Source: Acinetobacter sp. XS-4 (GTDB taxonomy: Bacteria > Pseudomonadota > Gammaproteobacteria > Pseudomonadales > Moraxellaceae). From it: a DNA stretch of 64,000 bases. Where the stretch lies: positions 3,224,001 through 3,288,000 of the forward strand of contig NZ_CP094657.1 in assembly GCF_023920705.1 (NCBI RefSeq), in the 5' to 3' direction. This document shows, one piece after another, positions 38,704-47,079 of the stretch. The notes beneath the pieces were generated by a model that saw only the letters and a program-made list of their open reading frames with translations, did no database searches and was not told the DNA's origin. Each line of letters begins with the position of its first letter. The first letter of the stretch is position 1. The position numbers were made by a program, and so were the translations under genes.

Positions 38704-40023
38704 TTAAGAGTATTTTTTACCATCCAACCCCTCTTCATCTTCCTCAGGAGTTAGAGCTGGTTTTTGCTCTGTATACTCATGTTCCTCTACATGTTTATCA
38801 GCAAGTTGTTCTATACCTTGATGAACATTTTCCTGAATTTTTTCTTCGCTCTTTTTACTTTCAGAAGGCTTTAAAACAATAGATACTTTTGAAATGACAT
38901 CATGGTTTTCTACTTTATGATGATGTGCAGCATGGATATTGCCATCTTCACCCACATTTAAAAGACGTGGACTGGCCTTCTGAATGAGCGTTACTGCAGC
39001 ATAATAAGCCTGAAGTGGAGATAAATGCTCACTTGGATGCTCATTTAAATAATGTCTTGCAGCTCCAAAGATAGCTTGTGCTTTATGCCCAACATCTTCT
39101 TGTAGCTTCCAACTATATACGGCACTTAAAACAGCACCAGCAACAGGTGTAACTTTACCAAATGCTGAAAGCTTCGGAATACGATTTAACCATCCCCACT
39201 TAAACTCTCCATCTTCATCGACTAGCCAGTTCTTTAAAGTATCTAAATCGGTAGTTGAACCTAACACTTGCTGAAATTGATGAATATCTTGTGTTTCCAA
39301 CATATTTCGTAATGTTTTTAAAGCCAACAATAGAGTTTGCTTTTCGGCAATCAGACTAATATCAACTTCTTTGAAGATAAACTCGACAACATCTTGGTCT
39401 GTGAGTTCCAAAAGATCAAAGCCATGTGACCTTCCTGTCTGATAAATCGTTCTTAAAACCAACACGAGTGAAACAGGAATATCTACAGCAGCACCAACAA
39501 CACCAGACACACCGGTGATTGCCCCTTGTATTGTTGCGATTAACTTATTTTGTTCAATGAGGGCCTGACTTAAACGTTGAGAGCGACCCGTATCTTTAGT
39601 TAGTTCAAATAAATCTTTAGCGCCCGCTTCTTCTAAGATTTTTTCAGTTAAGGTGCTTTTTGAACTAAAGTCATTCAACCAATCAAATAAATACCCTGAG
39701 ATTTTTTCATCCCAATCTGGGGAGAGAAATGTAGCTACACCATTTACTTTTGTAAAATGTCGCCCAAATACCTGCCGAGTTACTTTCGGTAATTGTTCAC
39801 GTAGCATCTGTTGAGGACTTTCATATTGCTCAACTTCAAATGGGCTTTTAGTTCTCGATTTACCTTCAACCGTTTTACCAGTTGGAATTGGTTCAATTAC
39901 CTTACTGACATCACCTGATTGGTTCTGTTGCAAGATACTCAATCCTGTAGAACTGAGCTTTTTAGCCACTCCGAAGACCTGAGAAAACAAATTTTCAGAT
40001 TGATTATTATTAAATTTTGTCAT
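38704..40023 (-). CDS. EcsC family protein
   Basis: 439-residue protein with a disordered N-terminus, an EcsC-type central domain and an acidic tail. The conserved core TIQGAITGVSGVVGAAVDIP and LVLVLRTIYQTGRSHGFDL sits near residues 168-208, with a second hydrophobic part around GAVLSAVYSWKLQEDVGHKA. EcsC is an accessory protein of the Bacillus Ecs ABC transporter; the role of stand-alone copies in Gram-negatives is unknown. No ABC partner is adjacent. Start at the ATG at 40023; a TTG one codon earlier is unlikely. Opposite strand from fabB. Confidence 0.82.
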   Translation of the reverse strand: MTKFNNNQSENLFSQVFGVAKKLSSTGLSILQQNQSGDVSKVIEPIPTGKTVEGKSRTKSPFEVEQYESPQQMLREQLPKVTRQVFGRHFTKVNGVATFLSPDWDEKISGYLFDWLNDFSSKSTLTEKILEEAGAKDLFELTKDTGRSQRLSQALIEQNKLIATIQGAITGVSGVVGAAVDIPVSLVLVLRTIYQTGRSHGFDLLELTDQDVVEFIFKEVDISLIAEKQTLLLALKTLRNMLETQDIHQFQQVLGSTTDLDTLKNWLVDEDGEFKWGWLNRIPKLSAFGKVTPVAGAVLSAVYSWKLQEDVGHKAQAIFGAARHYLNEHPSEHLSPLQAYYAAVTLIQKASPRLLNVGEDGNIHAAHHHKVENHDVISKVSIVLKPSESKKSEEKIQENVHQGIEQLADKHVEEHEYTEQKPALTPEEDEEGLDGKKYS

Positions 40024-40323
40024 CAAGTACCTCGATTTTTTAATTTATCTAATTAGACATAAATACTAGGTGGAATGTGGATTTATCTCAACTTGAATGT
40101 GTGTATTTTAGTTAACCCTAAATGCAACATACCATGTATTTAGTTATTTTTTTTAAATGTAAAATTGTCATAAAGATTTGCCATAAGAAATAAAAATCCT
40201 TTCTGCTATCATGTTAACAACGAAAAAACATGAGTCTTGTTTTCTTACAGCTATATTCTCCTATTCGTTTTCGTAGCTGTTGATCACCATAGACTCTTAA
40301 TATCACCATAAAGGGACCTGTAG
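40024..40323. promoter_or_regulatory. fabB upstream region with structured leader
   Basis: The 300-base gap between ecsC and fabB holds a possible extended -10, TGCTATCAT (40204-40212), for fabB. Downstream is a nested inverted repeat: GAGTCT (40232-40237) with AGACTC (40291-40296), and inside it ACAGCTA (40247-40253) with TAGCTGT (40274-40280). AGGGACC lies before the fabB ATG. I see no gene in it. Confidence 0.45.
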
Positions 40324-41553
40324 ATGAAACGTGTTGTAATCACTGGTATGGGTATTAACTCATGTATCGGTAACTCTTTAGAAGCAGTTACTCATTCACT
40401 TCAAAATGGAATCTCCGGGACACGTTTTAACCCAACTTATGCTGAACTCAATTTTAAAAGTCATGTGAGCGCTGCTGCAGACCAAGATTTTGATCATATT
40501 GACCGTAAGTTAAAACGCTTTATGGGCGTATGTGCAATGTACGCTTACAATGCCGCTGTAGCTGCTGTTGAACATGCAGGACTTACTGCTGAGCAAATCG
40601 GTGGTAATCCACGTTACGGTATCGCAGGTGGTTCAGGTGGTGGTTCAACTGCATCTGTTGTTGAAATGACAGAGCTTTTAGAGACTAAAGGTGCCCGTAA
40701 AGTAGGACCTTTCTTCGTACCACGTAACATGTCAAACACTATTACTGCAAACGTAGGTGTTGCATTTAAATTGCAAGGTATTGCTCATACCATTACAAGT
40801 GCTTGCGCAACTTCTGCTGACGCAATTGGTTATGCGTACAACCTTATTCAACTCGGCAAACAAGACCTTATGCTTGCTGGTGGTGGTGAAGAAGATCATT
40901 GGTCTCAAAGTTTATTGTTTGATGCAATGGGTGCGCTTTGCTCAAAATATAATGAAACTCCAGAAACAGCATCTCGTCCATATTCAGCAGATCGTGATGG
41001 TTTCGTTATTGCTGGTGGTGGTGGTTTTGTCGTACTTGAATCACTTGAACACGCACAAGCACGCGGTGCCAACATTTTAGCTGAAGTCGTTGGTTATGCT
41101 GCAAACAGCGATGGCGCAGACATGGTTGCTCCAAGCGGTGAAGGCGCTACACGTTGTGTATTAATGGCACTTGAAGAAGCTAAGCAACATGGCGTAGAAA
41201 AAATTGACTATGTAAATACACATGGTACATCTACTCCTGCTGGTGACATTACAGAACTTAAAGCAATGGAACGTGCATTTGGTGAAGGCAATGTACCTCC
41301 TCTTAGCTCAACTAAATCTATGACTGGTCATAGCTTGGGTGCAGCTGGCGTACAAGAAGCTATCTACTCTGTTCTAATGATGCAAAATGACTTTATTGCA
41401 CCAAACATCAATGTGACTGAACTAGATGAAGGCGCAAAACCTTTTGATATCGTACTTGAAAAACGTGATGCAAAATTGAATACTGTAATGAGTAACAGTT
41501 TTGGCTTTGGCGGTGTTAACGCTTGCCTTATTTTCAAGAAGTGGGATGCATAA
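40324..41553 (+). CDS. fabB: 3-oxoacyl-[acyl-carrier-protein] synthase I
   Basis: Condensing enzyme of fatty acid elongation, needed for unsaturated chains. 409 residues. Sequence follows E. coli FabB closely: MKRVVITGMGI start, catalytic Cys in TSACATSADAIG (about residue 161), the two His in NTHGTSTPAGD and KSMTGHSLGAAGVQEAIYS, and the FGFGGVNA end. The distinction from FabF rests on these FabB-like blocks and the NNPRVG-like NPRYGIAGGSGGGS. hemJ follows after 18 bases. Confidence 0.94.
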   Translation: MKRVVITGMGINSCIGNSLEAVTHSLQNGISGTRFNPTYAELNFKSHVSAAADQDFDHIDRKLKRFMGVCAMYAYNAAVAAVEHAGLTAEQIGGNPRYGIAGGSGGGSTASVVEMTELLETKGARKVGPFFVPRNMSNTITANVGVAFKLQGIAHTITSACATSADAIGYAYNLIQLGKQDLMLAGGGEEDHWSQSLLFDAMGALCSKYNETPETASRPYSADRDGFVIAGGGGFVVLESLEHAQARGANILAEVVGYAANSDGADMVAPSGEGATRCVLMALEEAKQHGVEKIDYVNTHGTSTPAGDITELKAMERAFGEGNVPPLSSTKSMTGHSLGAAGVQEAIYSVLMMQNDFIAPNINVTELDEGAKPFDIVLEKRDAKLNTVMSNSFGFGGVNACLIFKKWDA

Positions 41554-41569
41554 TCCCACCTAGGATTAT
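41541..41569 (+). promoter_or_regulatory. Mutually exclusive hairpins at the fabB-hemJ junction
   Basis: GTGGGAT (41541-41547) pairs with ATCCCAC (41553-41559) across the fabB TAA stop. ATAATCC (41550-41556) can instead pair with GGATTAT (41563-41569), which contains the hemJ Shine-Dalgarno AGGA (41562-41565). The two stems share bases. Confidence 0.55.
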
Positions 41570-41571
41570 CG

Positions 41572-42024
41572 ATGGATGCACCTTCTGATGCTTTTTTGTG
41601 GGTAAAAGCATTACATATTATTGCCGTGGTTTGTTGGTTTGCTGCTTTGTTCTACTTACCACGTCTATATGTTTATCATGCCATGAGTGAAGATGCTGCT
41701 AGTCATCAACGCTTTGAAGTAATGGAACGTAAGTTGTATCGCGGAATTATGTGGCCTTCTATGATCGCCACATTAATTACCGCCCATTTTCTTGTGGATT
41801 GGGGCGATGCAACTCGACATTACCATCAGGCAACATGGTTTTACCTTAAAGTCGCTTTAGTCGCTTTATTAGTCATCTACCATTTAGTATGTGGCTACTA
41901 CCGTAAAAAACTTATCGGAAATGCTCACTATAAATCACATAAGTTCTGGCGATTCTTTAATGAAATGCCAACTTTAATTTTATTTGCTGTAGTGATTTTA
42001 GTTGTCGTAAAGCCTCAGTTTTAA
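41572..42024 (+). CDS. hemJ: Protoporphyrinogen oxidase HemJ
   Basis: 150-residue four- or five-helix inner-membrane protein that oxidises protoporphyrinogen IX in heme synthesis, replacing HemG or HemY; Acinetobacter is among the bacteria where HemJ was characterised. Motifs are WVKALHIIAVVCWFAALFYL (helix 1, His17 region), PRLYVYHA, MWPSMIATLITA, FYLKVALVALLVIYH and RFFNEMPTL near the end. The conserved His and the NE-P segment fit the family. It follows fabB closely and ends in an overlapping terminator. Confidence 0.88.
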   Translation: MDAPSDAFLWVKALHIIAVVCWFAALFYLPRLYVYHAMSEDAASHQRFEVMERKLYRGIMWPSMIATLITAHFLVDWGDATRHYHQATWFYLKVALVALLVIYHLVCGYYRKKLIGNAHYKSHKFWRFFNEMPTLILFAVVILVVVKPQF

Positions 42025-42038
42025 CTGGGGCTTTTGCT
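42009..42038 (+). terminator. Terminator overlapping the end of hemJ
   Basis: AAAGCCTCAGTT-TTA-ACTGGGGCTTTTGCTTT; the hairpin includes the hemJ stop codon. Confidence 0.7.
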
Positions 42039-42206
42039 TTATTGGGCAATTTATTTAATTTAGACACTAAAAAACCACAGAGTTATTTATATATTTACCT
42101 TTTAATCAAATACATAAAATCAATTTTTTCTTAAGGTTATATACCCAATGAGTCAACCTGACTCTTTATTTACTAATGAGTAATCTATACTATTCTAAAG
42201 AAATAG

Positions 42207-42767
42207 ATGAACTCATTTAATGGCAAAGCTATGCTAACCCTTACTGCCCTTAAAAGCTCAACCCAACAACAATTTATACTTCTTACGCTTTTTATTTTTC
42301 GTCACTTAAAAAACTATCCTATTAGATATTTAACCGCTCAAGAAAAAGTATTAGCACAACTCGTTTTCGGCGACATGCTCAATTGCGAGCAACCTAAAAT
42401 TATTGCTACTCGCTACCTTCCTTGGCAGTCTTGCGGTATTTTTATGGCTCCAAACGGAAATATTTATGTCAATTCTTCCGATTACAGTGAAAATTACGCT
42501 CTAGAATCTAAATTTATGCAGGGTATTTTTATTCACGAACTCACTCATGTCATGCAATATCAGAAAGGTATTCATGTACTACTTAAAGGTGCATTGTTAC
42601 AATCGGCCTATTATCTTAGCTTTAAAAAATACAACCCCTATAAATACACTTACTCTCCCCACAAAGCGTTTAGCACTTATAATATTGAACAACAAGGCGA
42701 AATTGCCCGTGACATTTGCTCTGGAAAAATCCCAAATATTATCTATTCACCGCAACTTCATTTGTAA
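42207..42767 (+). CDS. Small HEXXH putative zinc metalloprotease (Vgr-related-like)
   Basis: 186-residue protein. FIHELTHVMQYQ (HEXXH, about residues 112-123) is followed about 40 residues later by NIEQQGEIARD, a possible third zinc ligand (Glu). This arrangement appears in proteins annotated as Vgr-related or Rhs-associated. The N-terminus lacks a signal peptide or a long hydrophobic segment. Start at 42207 is tentative; ATG at 42231 is in frame, neither with a strong ribosome site. No Vgr, immunity or type VI gene is nearby. Function unknown. Confidence 0.65.
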   Translation: MNSFNGKAMLTLTALKSSTQQQFILLTLFIFRHLKNYPIRYLTAQEKVLAQLVFGDMLNCEQPKIIATRYLPWQSCGIFMAPNGNIYVNSSDYSENYALESKFMQGIFIHELTHVMQYQKGIHVLLKGALLQSAYYLSFKKYNPYKYTYSPHKAFSTYNIEQQGEIARDICSGKIPNIIYSPQLHL

Positions 42768-43152
42768 CGAAATAATCAGTCTTTCTTTGAACGTAACATT
42801 TTTTGCTTAATGTAAATGAGAATTCTTATAAATCAGAAATACTTACTTAAACTAGAAAATCACTCTTATTTAATTCAAATTATTGAAAAAAATATAACGC
42901 GCTTATTCCAAATTGGCTTGTGATAAGGCAGTATACAAACAATAAAAATAATGAAGCCTGTTTCTATTCTATACAGAAAATCTCGTTATTTTTACGCAGA
43001 AAATATGTGATTGGTATATATTATTGATCTTGACATTTTTGTTTACTATTTTAATTGTTTACTATCGTATCATACACATCGTTGAAAAATTATATCTATA
43101 AAAATCAACACTGTGTGTATCTATATTCGTTATGATCTAGGATTAGGTTTGA
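42768..43152. other. 385-base gap before nadE
   Basis: AT-rich. I see no gene. It contains the 11-base sequence TTGTTTACTAT twice (43039-43049 and 43055-43065, 16 bases apart), with TTGACA at 43030-43035 just upstream. The two repeats may be regulatory sites of nadE. Confidence 0.5.
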
Positions 43153-44778
43153 ATGAAAAGTTTTAAAGTTGCCCTTGCTCAGTTTTCTCCGCATATTGGC
43201 AATATTGACTCAAACACCAAAAAGATGATTGAGCAAGTAAATCAGGCGAAAAAACAAAACGCTGACCTGATTATTTTTCCCGAGCTTTCTGTTATTGGTT
43301 ACCCAGCTGAAGACTTATTGCTACGTCCAAATTTAAATAAACGTATGCAAAAGGCTTTTGCCCAACTTGCCGAAGTTAAAGATATTGTCATGGTTTTCGG
43401 ATTTGTGAACCAGACAGAAGATGGTCAACGTTATAATTCAGCTGCTATCATGAAAGACGGTCAAGTTTTGGGTGTTTTTAACAAACACAATTTACCAAAC
43501 TATGGCGTCTTTGATGAAAAACGTTATTTCCAAAAAGGCCACCAGCATTTGGTGTTTGAATATCTTGGACATAAGTTTGGCGTATTGATTTGCGAAGATA
43601 TCTGGTCACTCAATACCGTAAAACAGTTAAGCCAATTAAATGTTGATACTGTTCTTGTATTGAATGCATCACCATATGAAGTCGGTAAGCCACAGCACCG
43701 TACACAAACCTTGAGTGAACTTGCAAAGCAACTTCACCTCAACATTGTGTACGTTAACCAAGTGGGCGGCCAAGATGATTTAATTTTTGATGGCACAAGT
43801 TTCGTCAGTAATAAAAGTGGTGAAATTGCTTTACAAGCGCCAAGCTTTAAAGAAGACCTCTACATCGCTGAATTTGACCATAAAAACAAATCTTTTAAAG
43901 TCACAGAATCTGCTCCTGCTTTAGAAACATTTGCAGAGATCTATCAAGGTTTAGTTCTGGCAACACGTGACTATGTAGAGCGTTCAGGTTTCCCTGGTGT
44001 AATTTTAGGTTTATCTGGTGGTATTGACTCAGCTCTTACACTTGCAATTGCTGTTGATGCAATTGGTGCAGAAAAAGTACAAGCCGTAATGATGCCTTAT
44101 ACTTATACTTCTCAAATTAGTGTAGAAGATGCGGCAGAACAAGCTCGACGTATGGGTGTGACTTTCGGTATTGCTGAAATACATTCGGTTGTAAATAGCT
44201 TTATGCAAACCTTGTATCCTTTCTTTGGCAACTCACCAGCAGATGCAACTGAAGAAAACTTACAAGCGCGCGCACGCGGCACATTACTGATGGGTTTATC
44301 AAATAAATTTGGTAATTTAGTACTCGCTACTGGCAATAAATCTGAGCTTTCAGTTGGCTACTGTACACTTTACGGTGATATGGTTGGTGGCTTTGCAGTT
44401 CTAAAAGATGTTTATAAAACTATCGTATTTGAATTAGCAAAATACCGTAATAGCTTAAGTGAAACTCCTGTTATTCCTGAACGTGTTATTACTCGTCCAC
44501 CTTCAGCGGAACTTCGCCCAGACCAAAAAGACCAAGATTCTTTACCAGCCTATGATGTATTAGATGCCATTCTTTACGCATACATTGAAGAAGATTTAAG
44601 TCAGGCAGATATTATTGCCAAAGGTTTTGATAAAGAAGTAGTTGAAAAAGTCATCCGTTTAGTTGATCGTAATGAATATAAACGTCGTCAAGGCGCGATT
44701 GGGCCGAGAATTACTTCTCGTGCATTTAGTCGTGAACGACGTTATCCGATTGTCAACGGTTGGACAGCGAATGACTGA
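43153..44778 (+). CDS. nadE: Glutamine-dependent NAD(+) synthase
   Basis: Makes NAD from deamido-NAD with glutamine-derived ammonia. 541 residues: an N-terminal nitrilase glutaminase (Glu in FPELSVIGYP near residue 45, Lys in FNKHNLPNYG near 112, Cys in GVLICEDIW near 148) and a C-terminal synthetase (LGLSGGIDSALTLAIAV, about 287-303, P loop). Typical of two-domain NadE. The stop overlaps the next start by eight bases (ATGACTGA). Confidence 0.96.
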   Translation: MKSFKVALAQFSPHIGNIDSNTKKMIEQVNQAKKQNADLIIFPELSVIGYPAEDLLLRPNLNKRMQKAFAQLAEVKDIVMVFGFVNQTEDGQRYNSAAIMKDGQVLGVFNKHNLPNYGVFDEKRYFQKGHQHLVFEYLGHKFGVLICEDIWSLNTVKQLSQLNVDTVLVLNASPYEVGKPQHRTQTLSELAKQLHLNIVYVNQVGGQDDLIFDGTSFVSNKSGEIALQAPSFKEDLYIAEFDHKNKSFKVTESAPALETFAEIYQGLVLATRDYVERSGFPGVILGLSGGIDSALTLAIAVDAIGAEKVQAVMMPYTYTSQISVEDAAEQARRMGVTFGIAEIHSVVNSFMQTLYPFFGNSPADATEENLQARARGTLLMGLSNKFGNLVLATGNKSELSVGYCTLYGDMVGGFAVLKDVYKTIVFELAKYRNSLSETPVIPERVITRPPSAELRPDQKDQDSLPAYDVLDAILYAYIEEDLSQADIIAKGFDKEVVEKVIRLVDRNEYKRRQGAIGPRITSRAFSRERRYPIVNGWTAND

Positions 44779-45799
44779 GCAGAAAAACTCATCAAAAACT
44801 ACAACACTTGCTCAAGCACTTTTGCTTGAGCAAGTGGAATTTTTCAAAAAACAATTATCTATAGAAAACTCACCTATTTATTTCCAACAGTTTATTCAAC
44901 TGTTTGTGCAACATGCTGACGAAATCAAGCTTCATGAAGTTGTTGATTTAGAGCAACTACAAGCCGTTGTGAAACGCTATGCTTTTGAAATGCAGCTTGG
45001 TGCTGGTTTACTTGAGTTTATTGGGGAAATTGCGCAGCGTATTTATCTATCTGCTATGAAGTCTCCAATTCAGTTACAAGACTTGGTATCTGACCATCAA
45101 TTTGAAATGTGGCTCTCCAAATTTTTGGAAATGGAGCATATTCCTCATTATCTCAACCAATTTTTAAGAACTAGCCCTTCTGTCCAACAGCTTTGTCAAT
45201 ATATTGCGACCTCCACCTTAGAACAGAAAATACCAAAATTTTTAAATGCATCTAGAGTCGATGATTACCACTTTGAATGGCAACATAAACTCAAAAAATT
45301 CTCTTTTTTACAGCAACAACGTCTTGAGCATAAACTTGAAACTTGGATTGCCAGCTTTATTCACGAGCAACTTACAGAATTAAGTCTTTTGTCGAGTGAA
45401 GATTTAGAAAGCCTAGTGCGCCATGTTTGGGAAGATATTAGACATAAAAAAATGTATGAGTTTATGAAGCAACTCACTCCTCTTGATGTTGAAGAGTTCT
45501 TTGTTTTAATTTACGAATATTGGAAAGAATTACGCCAATCGCAATTCATGCAGGACCTTATTTTATATGGCGTAGAAGTTTTTTATGACTTTTATAAAGA
45601 CGAAAGTTTATTTGAAGTATTAAGTGAGATTGGTTTAACTGAAACCGACTTACAAACCGAAGCCTTACGCTTTTACCCTAAGATCATGAATGTATTTAAT
45701 GAACACGGTATTTTAGAACCGTTACTTCAAACGATTTTAGCTCCTTTTTATCAAAGCTCAAAAACACTCGATATTATTGAAAAACATTTTAATGAGTAA
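44771..45799 (+). CDS. Unrecognised helical protein downstream of nadE
   Basis: 342 residues with no signal peptide or membrane segment, rich in Leu, Glu and Gln, predicted to be largely helical. I do not recognise the family. The ATG at 44771 overlaps nadE by eight bases (translational coupling); an earlier in-frame start at 44663 would overlap nadE by over 100 bases and is less likely. Position suggests a role linked to nadE or simply cotranscription. A terminator hairpin follows at 45814. Confidence 0.7.
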   Translation: MTEQKNSSKTTTLAQALLLEQVEFFKKQLSIENSPIYFQQFIQLFVQHADEIKLHEVVDLEQLQAVVKRYAFEMQLGAGLLEFIGEIAQRIYLSAMKSPIQLQDLVSDHQFEMWLSKFLEMEHIPHYLNQFLRTSPSVQQLCQYIATSTLEQKIPKFLNASRVDDYHFEWQHKLKKFSFLQQQRLEHKLETWIASFIHEQLTELSLLSSEDLESLVRHVWEDIRHKKMYEFMKQLTPLDVEEFFVLIYEYWKELRQSQFMQDLILYGVEVFYDFYKDESLFEVLSEIGLTETDLQTEALRFYPKIMNVFNEHGILEPLLQTILAPFYQSSKTLDIIEKHFNE

Positions 45800-45813
45800 A
45801 AAAAGACAAAAAG

Positions 45814-45838
45814 AAACCATGCATGAGCATGGTTTTTA
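45814..45838. terminator. Terminator between the nadE operon and tRNA-Met
   Basis: AAACCATGC-ATGA-GCATGGTTT hairpin followed by TTT; it separates two convergent genes. Confidence 0.8.
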
Positions 45839-45841
45839 AAA

Positions 45842-45918
45842 TGGTGGCTATGACGAGACTTGAACTTGTGACCCCCGCATTATGAGTGCGGTGCTCTAAC
45901 CAACTGAGCTACATAGCC
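45842..45918 (-). tRNA. tRNA-Met (CAT), elongator type, copy 1
   Basis: 77-base cloverleaf on the minus strand from GGCTATG (45918) to encoded CCA (45842). The anticodon loop is CTCATAA with stem CGCA/TGCG, so anticodon CAT. The body matches the E. coli elongator tRNA-Met (GGCTACGTAGCTCAG...) rather than initiator or the Ile-lysidine tRNA. An identical copy is at 55994. Confidence 0.94.
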
Positions 45919-46075
45919 GTAAACTGTGTGCGCATTATCTATAGTTCTACATAACAGGTCAAGAGTTCAAAACCATTAAATTCCACCAAATGAACAAATA
46001 AGATTCAGATCACCACTATTTGTTCATTTTTTAGCAAGTTTTCACTTTAAACAATTGATCAGCCAAAGAAATATA

Positions 46076-47032
46076 TTAAAGATCCAATACCAATTTTTTA
46101 CCTTTTGCTCTAGATACACAAATCATCATGCTCTTTTGTGAAGCCTTTTCGGCATCACTGAGGTATTGATCGAAATGTTCTGCTTCACCTTCTAAAATAG
46201 CAGTTTCGCATGTACCGCAAACCCCTTCTCGGCATAAGCATTCCACATCAATATTTAATGTTTCGATAGCTTGTAAAATAGTCTGATTACTTTGTACTTC
46301 AATTTCCTGATTAGACTTAGCAAGTAGTACTGTAAATGCTTCGCCATCTTCAGGAACTGTTGAAGCAAATTGTTCCCAATGTATGTATTCATCTCGGTAT
46401 CGATGCTTGTTACAACAATCAATCACAGCATCAATCATAGGCTTAGGACCACATACATAAACATGTGTACCTTTGGGTTGCGAAGAAATCAGTTCATCCA
46501 AATTTAATGCGCAACCTTCTGAGTCAACATAACTAAATACATGATCTACATGTTTTTGCTTGAGCTCATCTAACAAAGCCGCATGCTCAGGAGAACGATA
46601 AGCATAATGTAGTTCAAAATCTGCACCACGTGCTACAAGCTCATCCATTTGAGGTAAGAATGGCGTAATACCAATACCGCCTGCAATTAAGATATGTTTA
46701 TTGCCTGTCTCAGCTAATGGAAATAAATTTTTTGGTTCTGAAATCTGAATTTCACAGCCTTCATGGCACTGATCATGCATAAAAACCGAACCACCCTTAC
46801 CTTCAGCATCCTTACGAACGCAAACTTGGTAAGTCGATAGGTCTTGCATACAACTCATCAATGAATAAGCATTGGAAAGTTGTTCATTCATTTTGACAAT
46901 AATATGGCTTCCCCCACTAAATCGAGGAAAGTTCTGCCCATCTTGACGTTTGAACGTAAACCGTTTGATTAAAGGGGTTAGCTGTTCCACATGAGTAACA
47001 ACTGCCGGGAACATTTCATAATGACTAGCCAT
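46076..47032 (-). CDS. cntB: Carnitine monooxygenase reductase subunit CntB
   Basis: 318-residue FMN/FAD and [2Fe-2S] reductase that passes NAD(P)H electrons to CntA. N-terminal FAD domain (ITPFLPQMDELVAR near 123, HVYVCGPKPMIDAV near 197), then the plant-type ferredoxin at the C-terminus with CLCREGVCGTC (about residues 267-277) and a distant CVSR. The same order, reductase then ferredoxin, occurs in CntB/YeaX. Same strand as the oxygenase and dehydrogenase, last gene of the operon. Confidence 0.88.
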   Translation of the reverse strand: MASHYEMFPAVVTHVEQLTPLIKRFTFKRQDGQNFPRFSGGSHIIVKMNEQLSNAYSLMSCMQDLSTYQVCVRKDAEGKGGSVFMHDQCHEGCEIQISEPKNLFPLAETGNKHILIAGGIGITPFLPQMDELVARGADFELHYAYRSPEHAALLDELKQKHVDHVFSYVDSEGCALNLDELISSQPKGTHVYVCGPKPMIDAVIDCCNKHRYRDEYIHWEQFASTVPEDGEAFTVLLAKSNQEIEVQSNQTILQAIETLNIDVECLCREGVCGTCETAILEGEAEHFDQYLSDAEKASQKSMMICVSRAKGKKLVLDL

Positions 47033-47079
47033 ATTAGAATCCTTCTTTTACCGCATATTCTTGTTGTTAGGGCTTATCC

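Noticed and set aside
42815-42829. Fur-box-like AATGAGAATTCTTAT
   Set aside because: It resembles part of a Fur site, but the next gene (nadE) is 320 bases away and has no iron role; an AT-rich gap makes chance likely.
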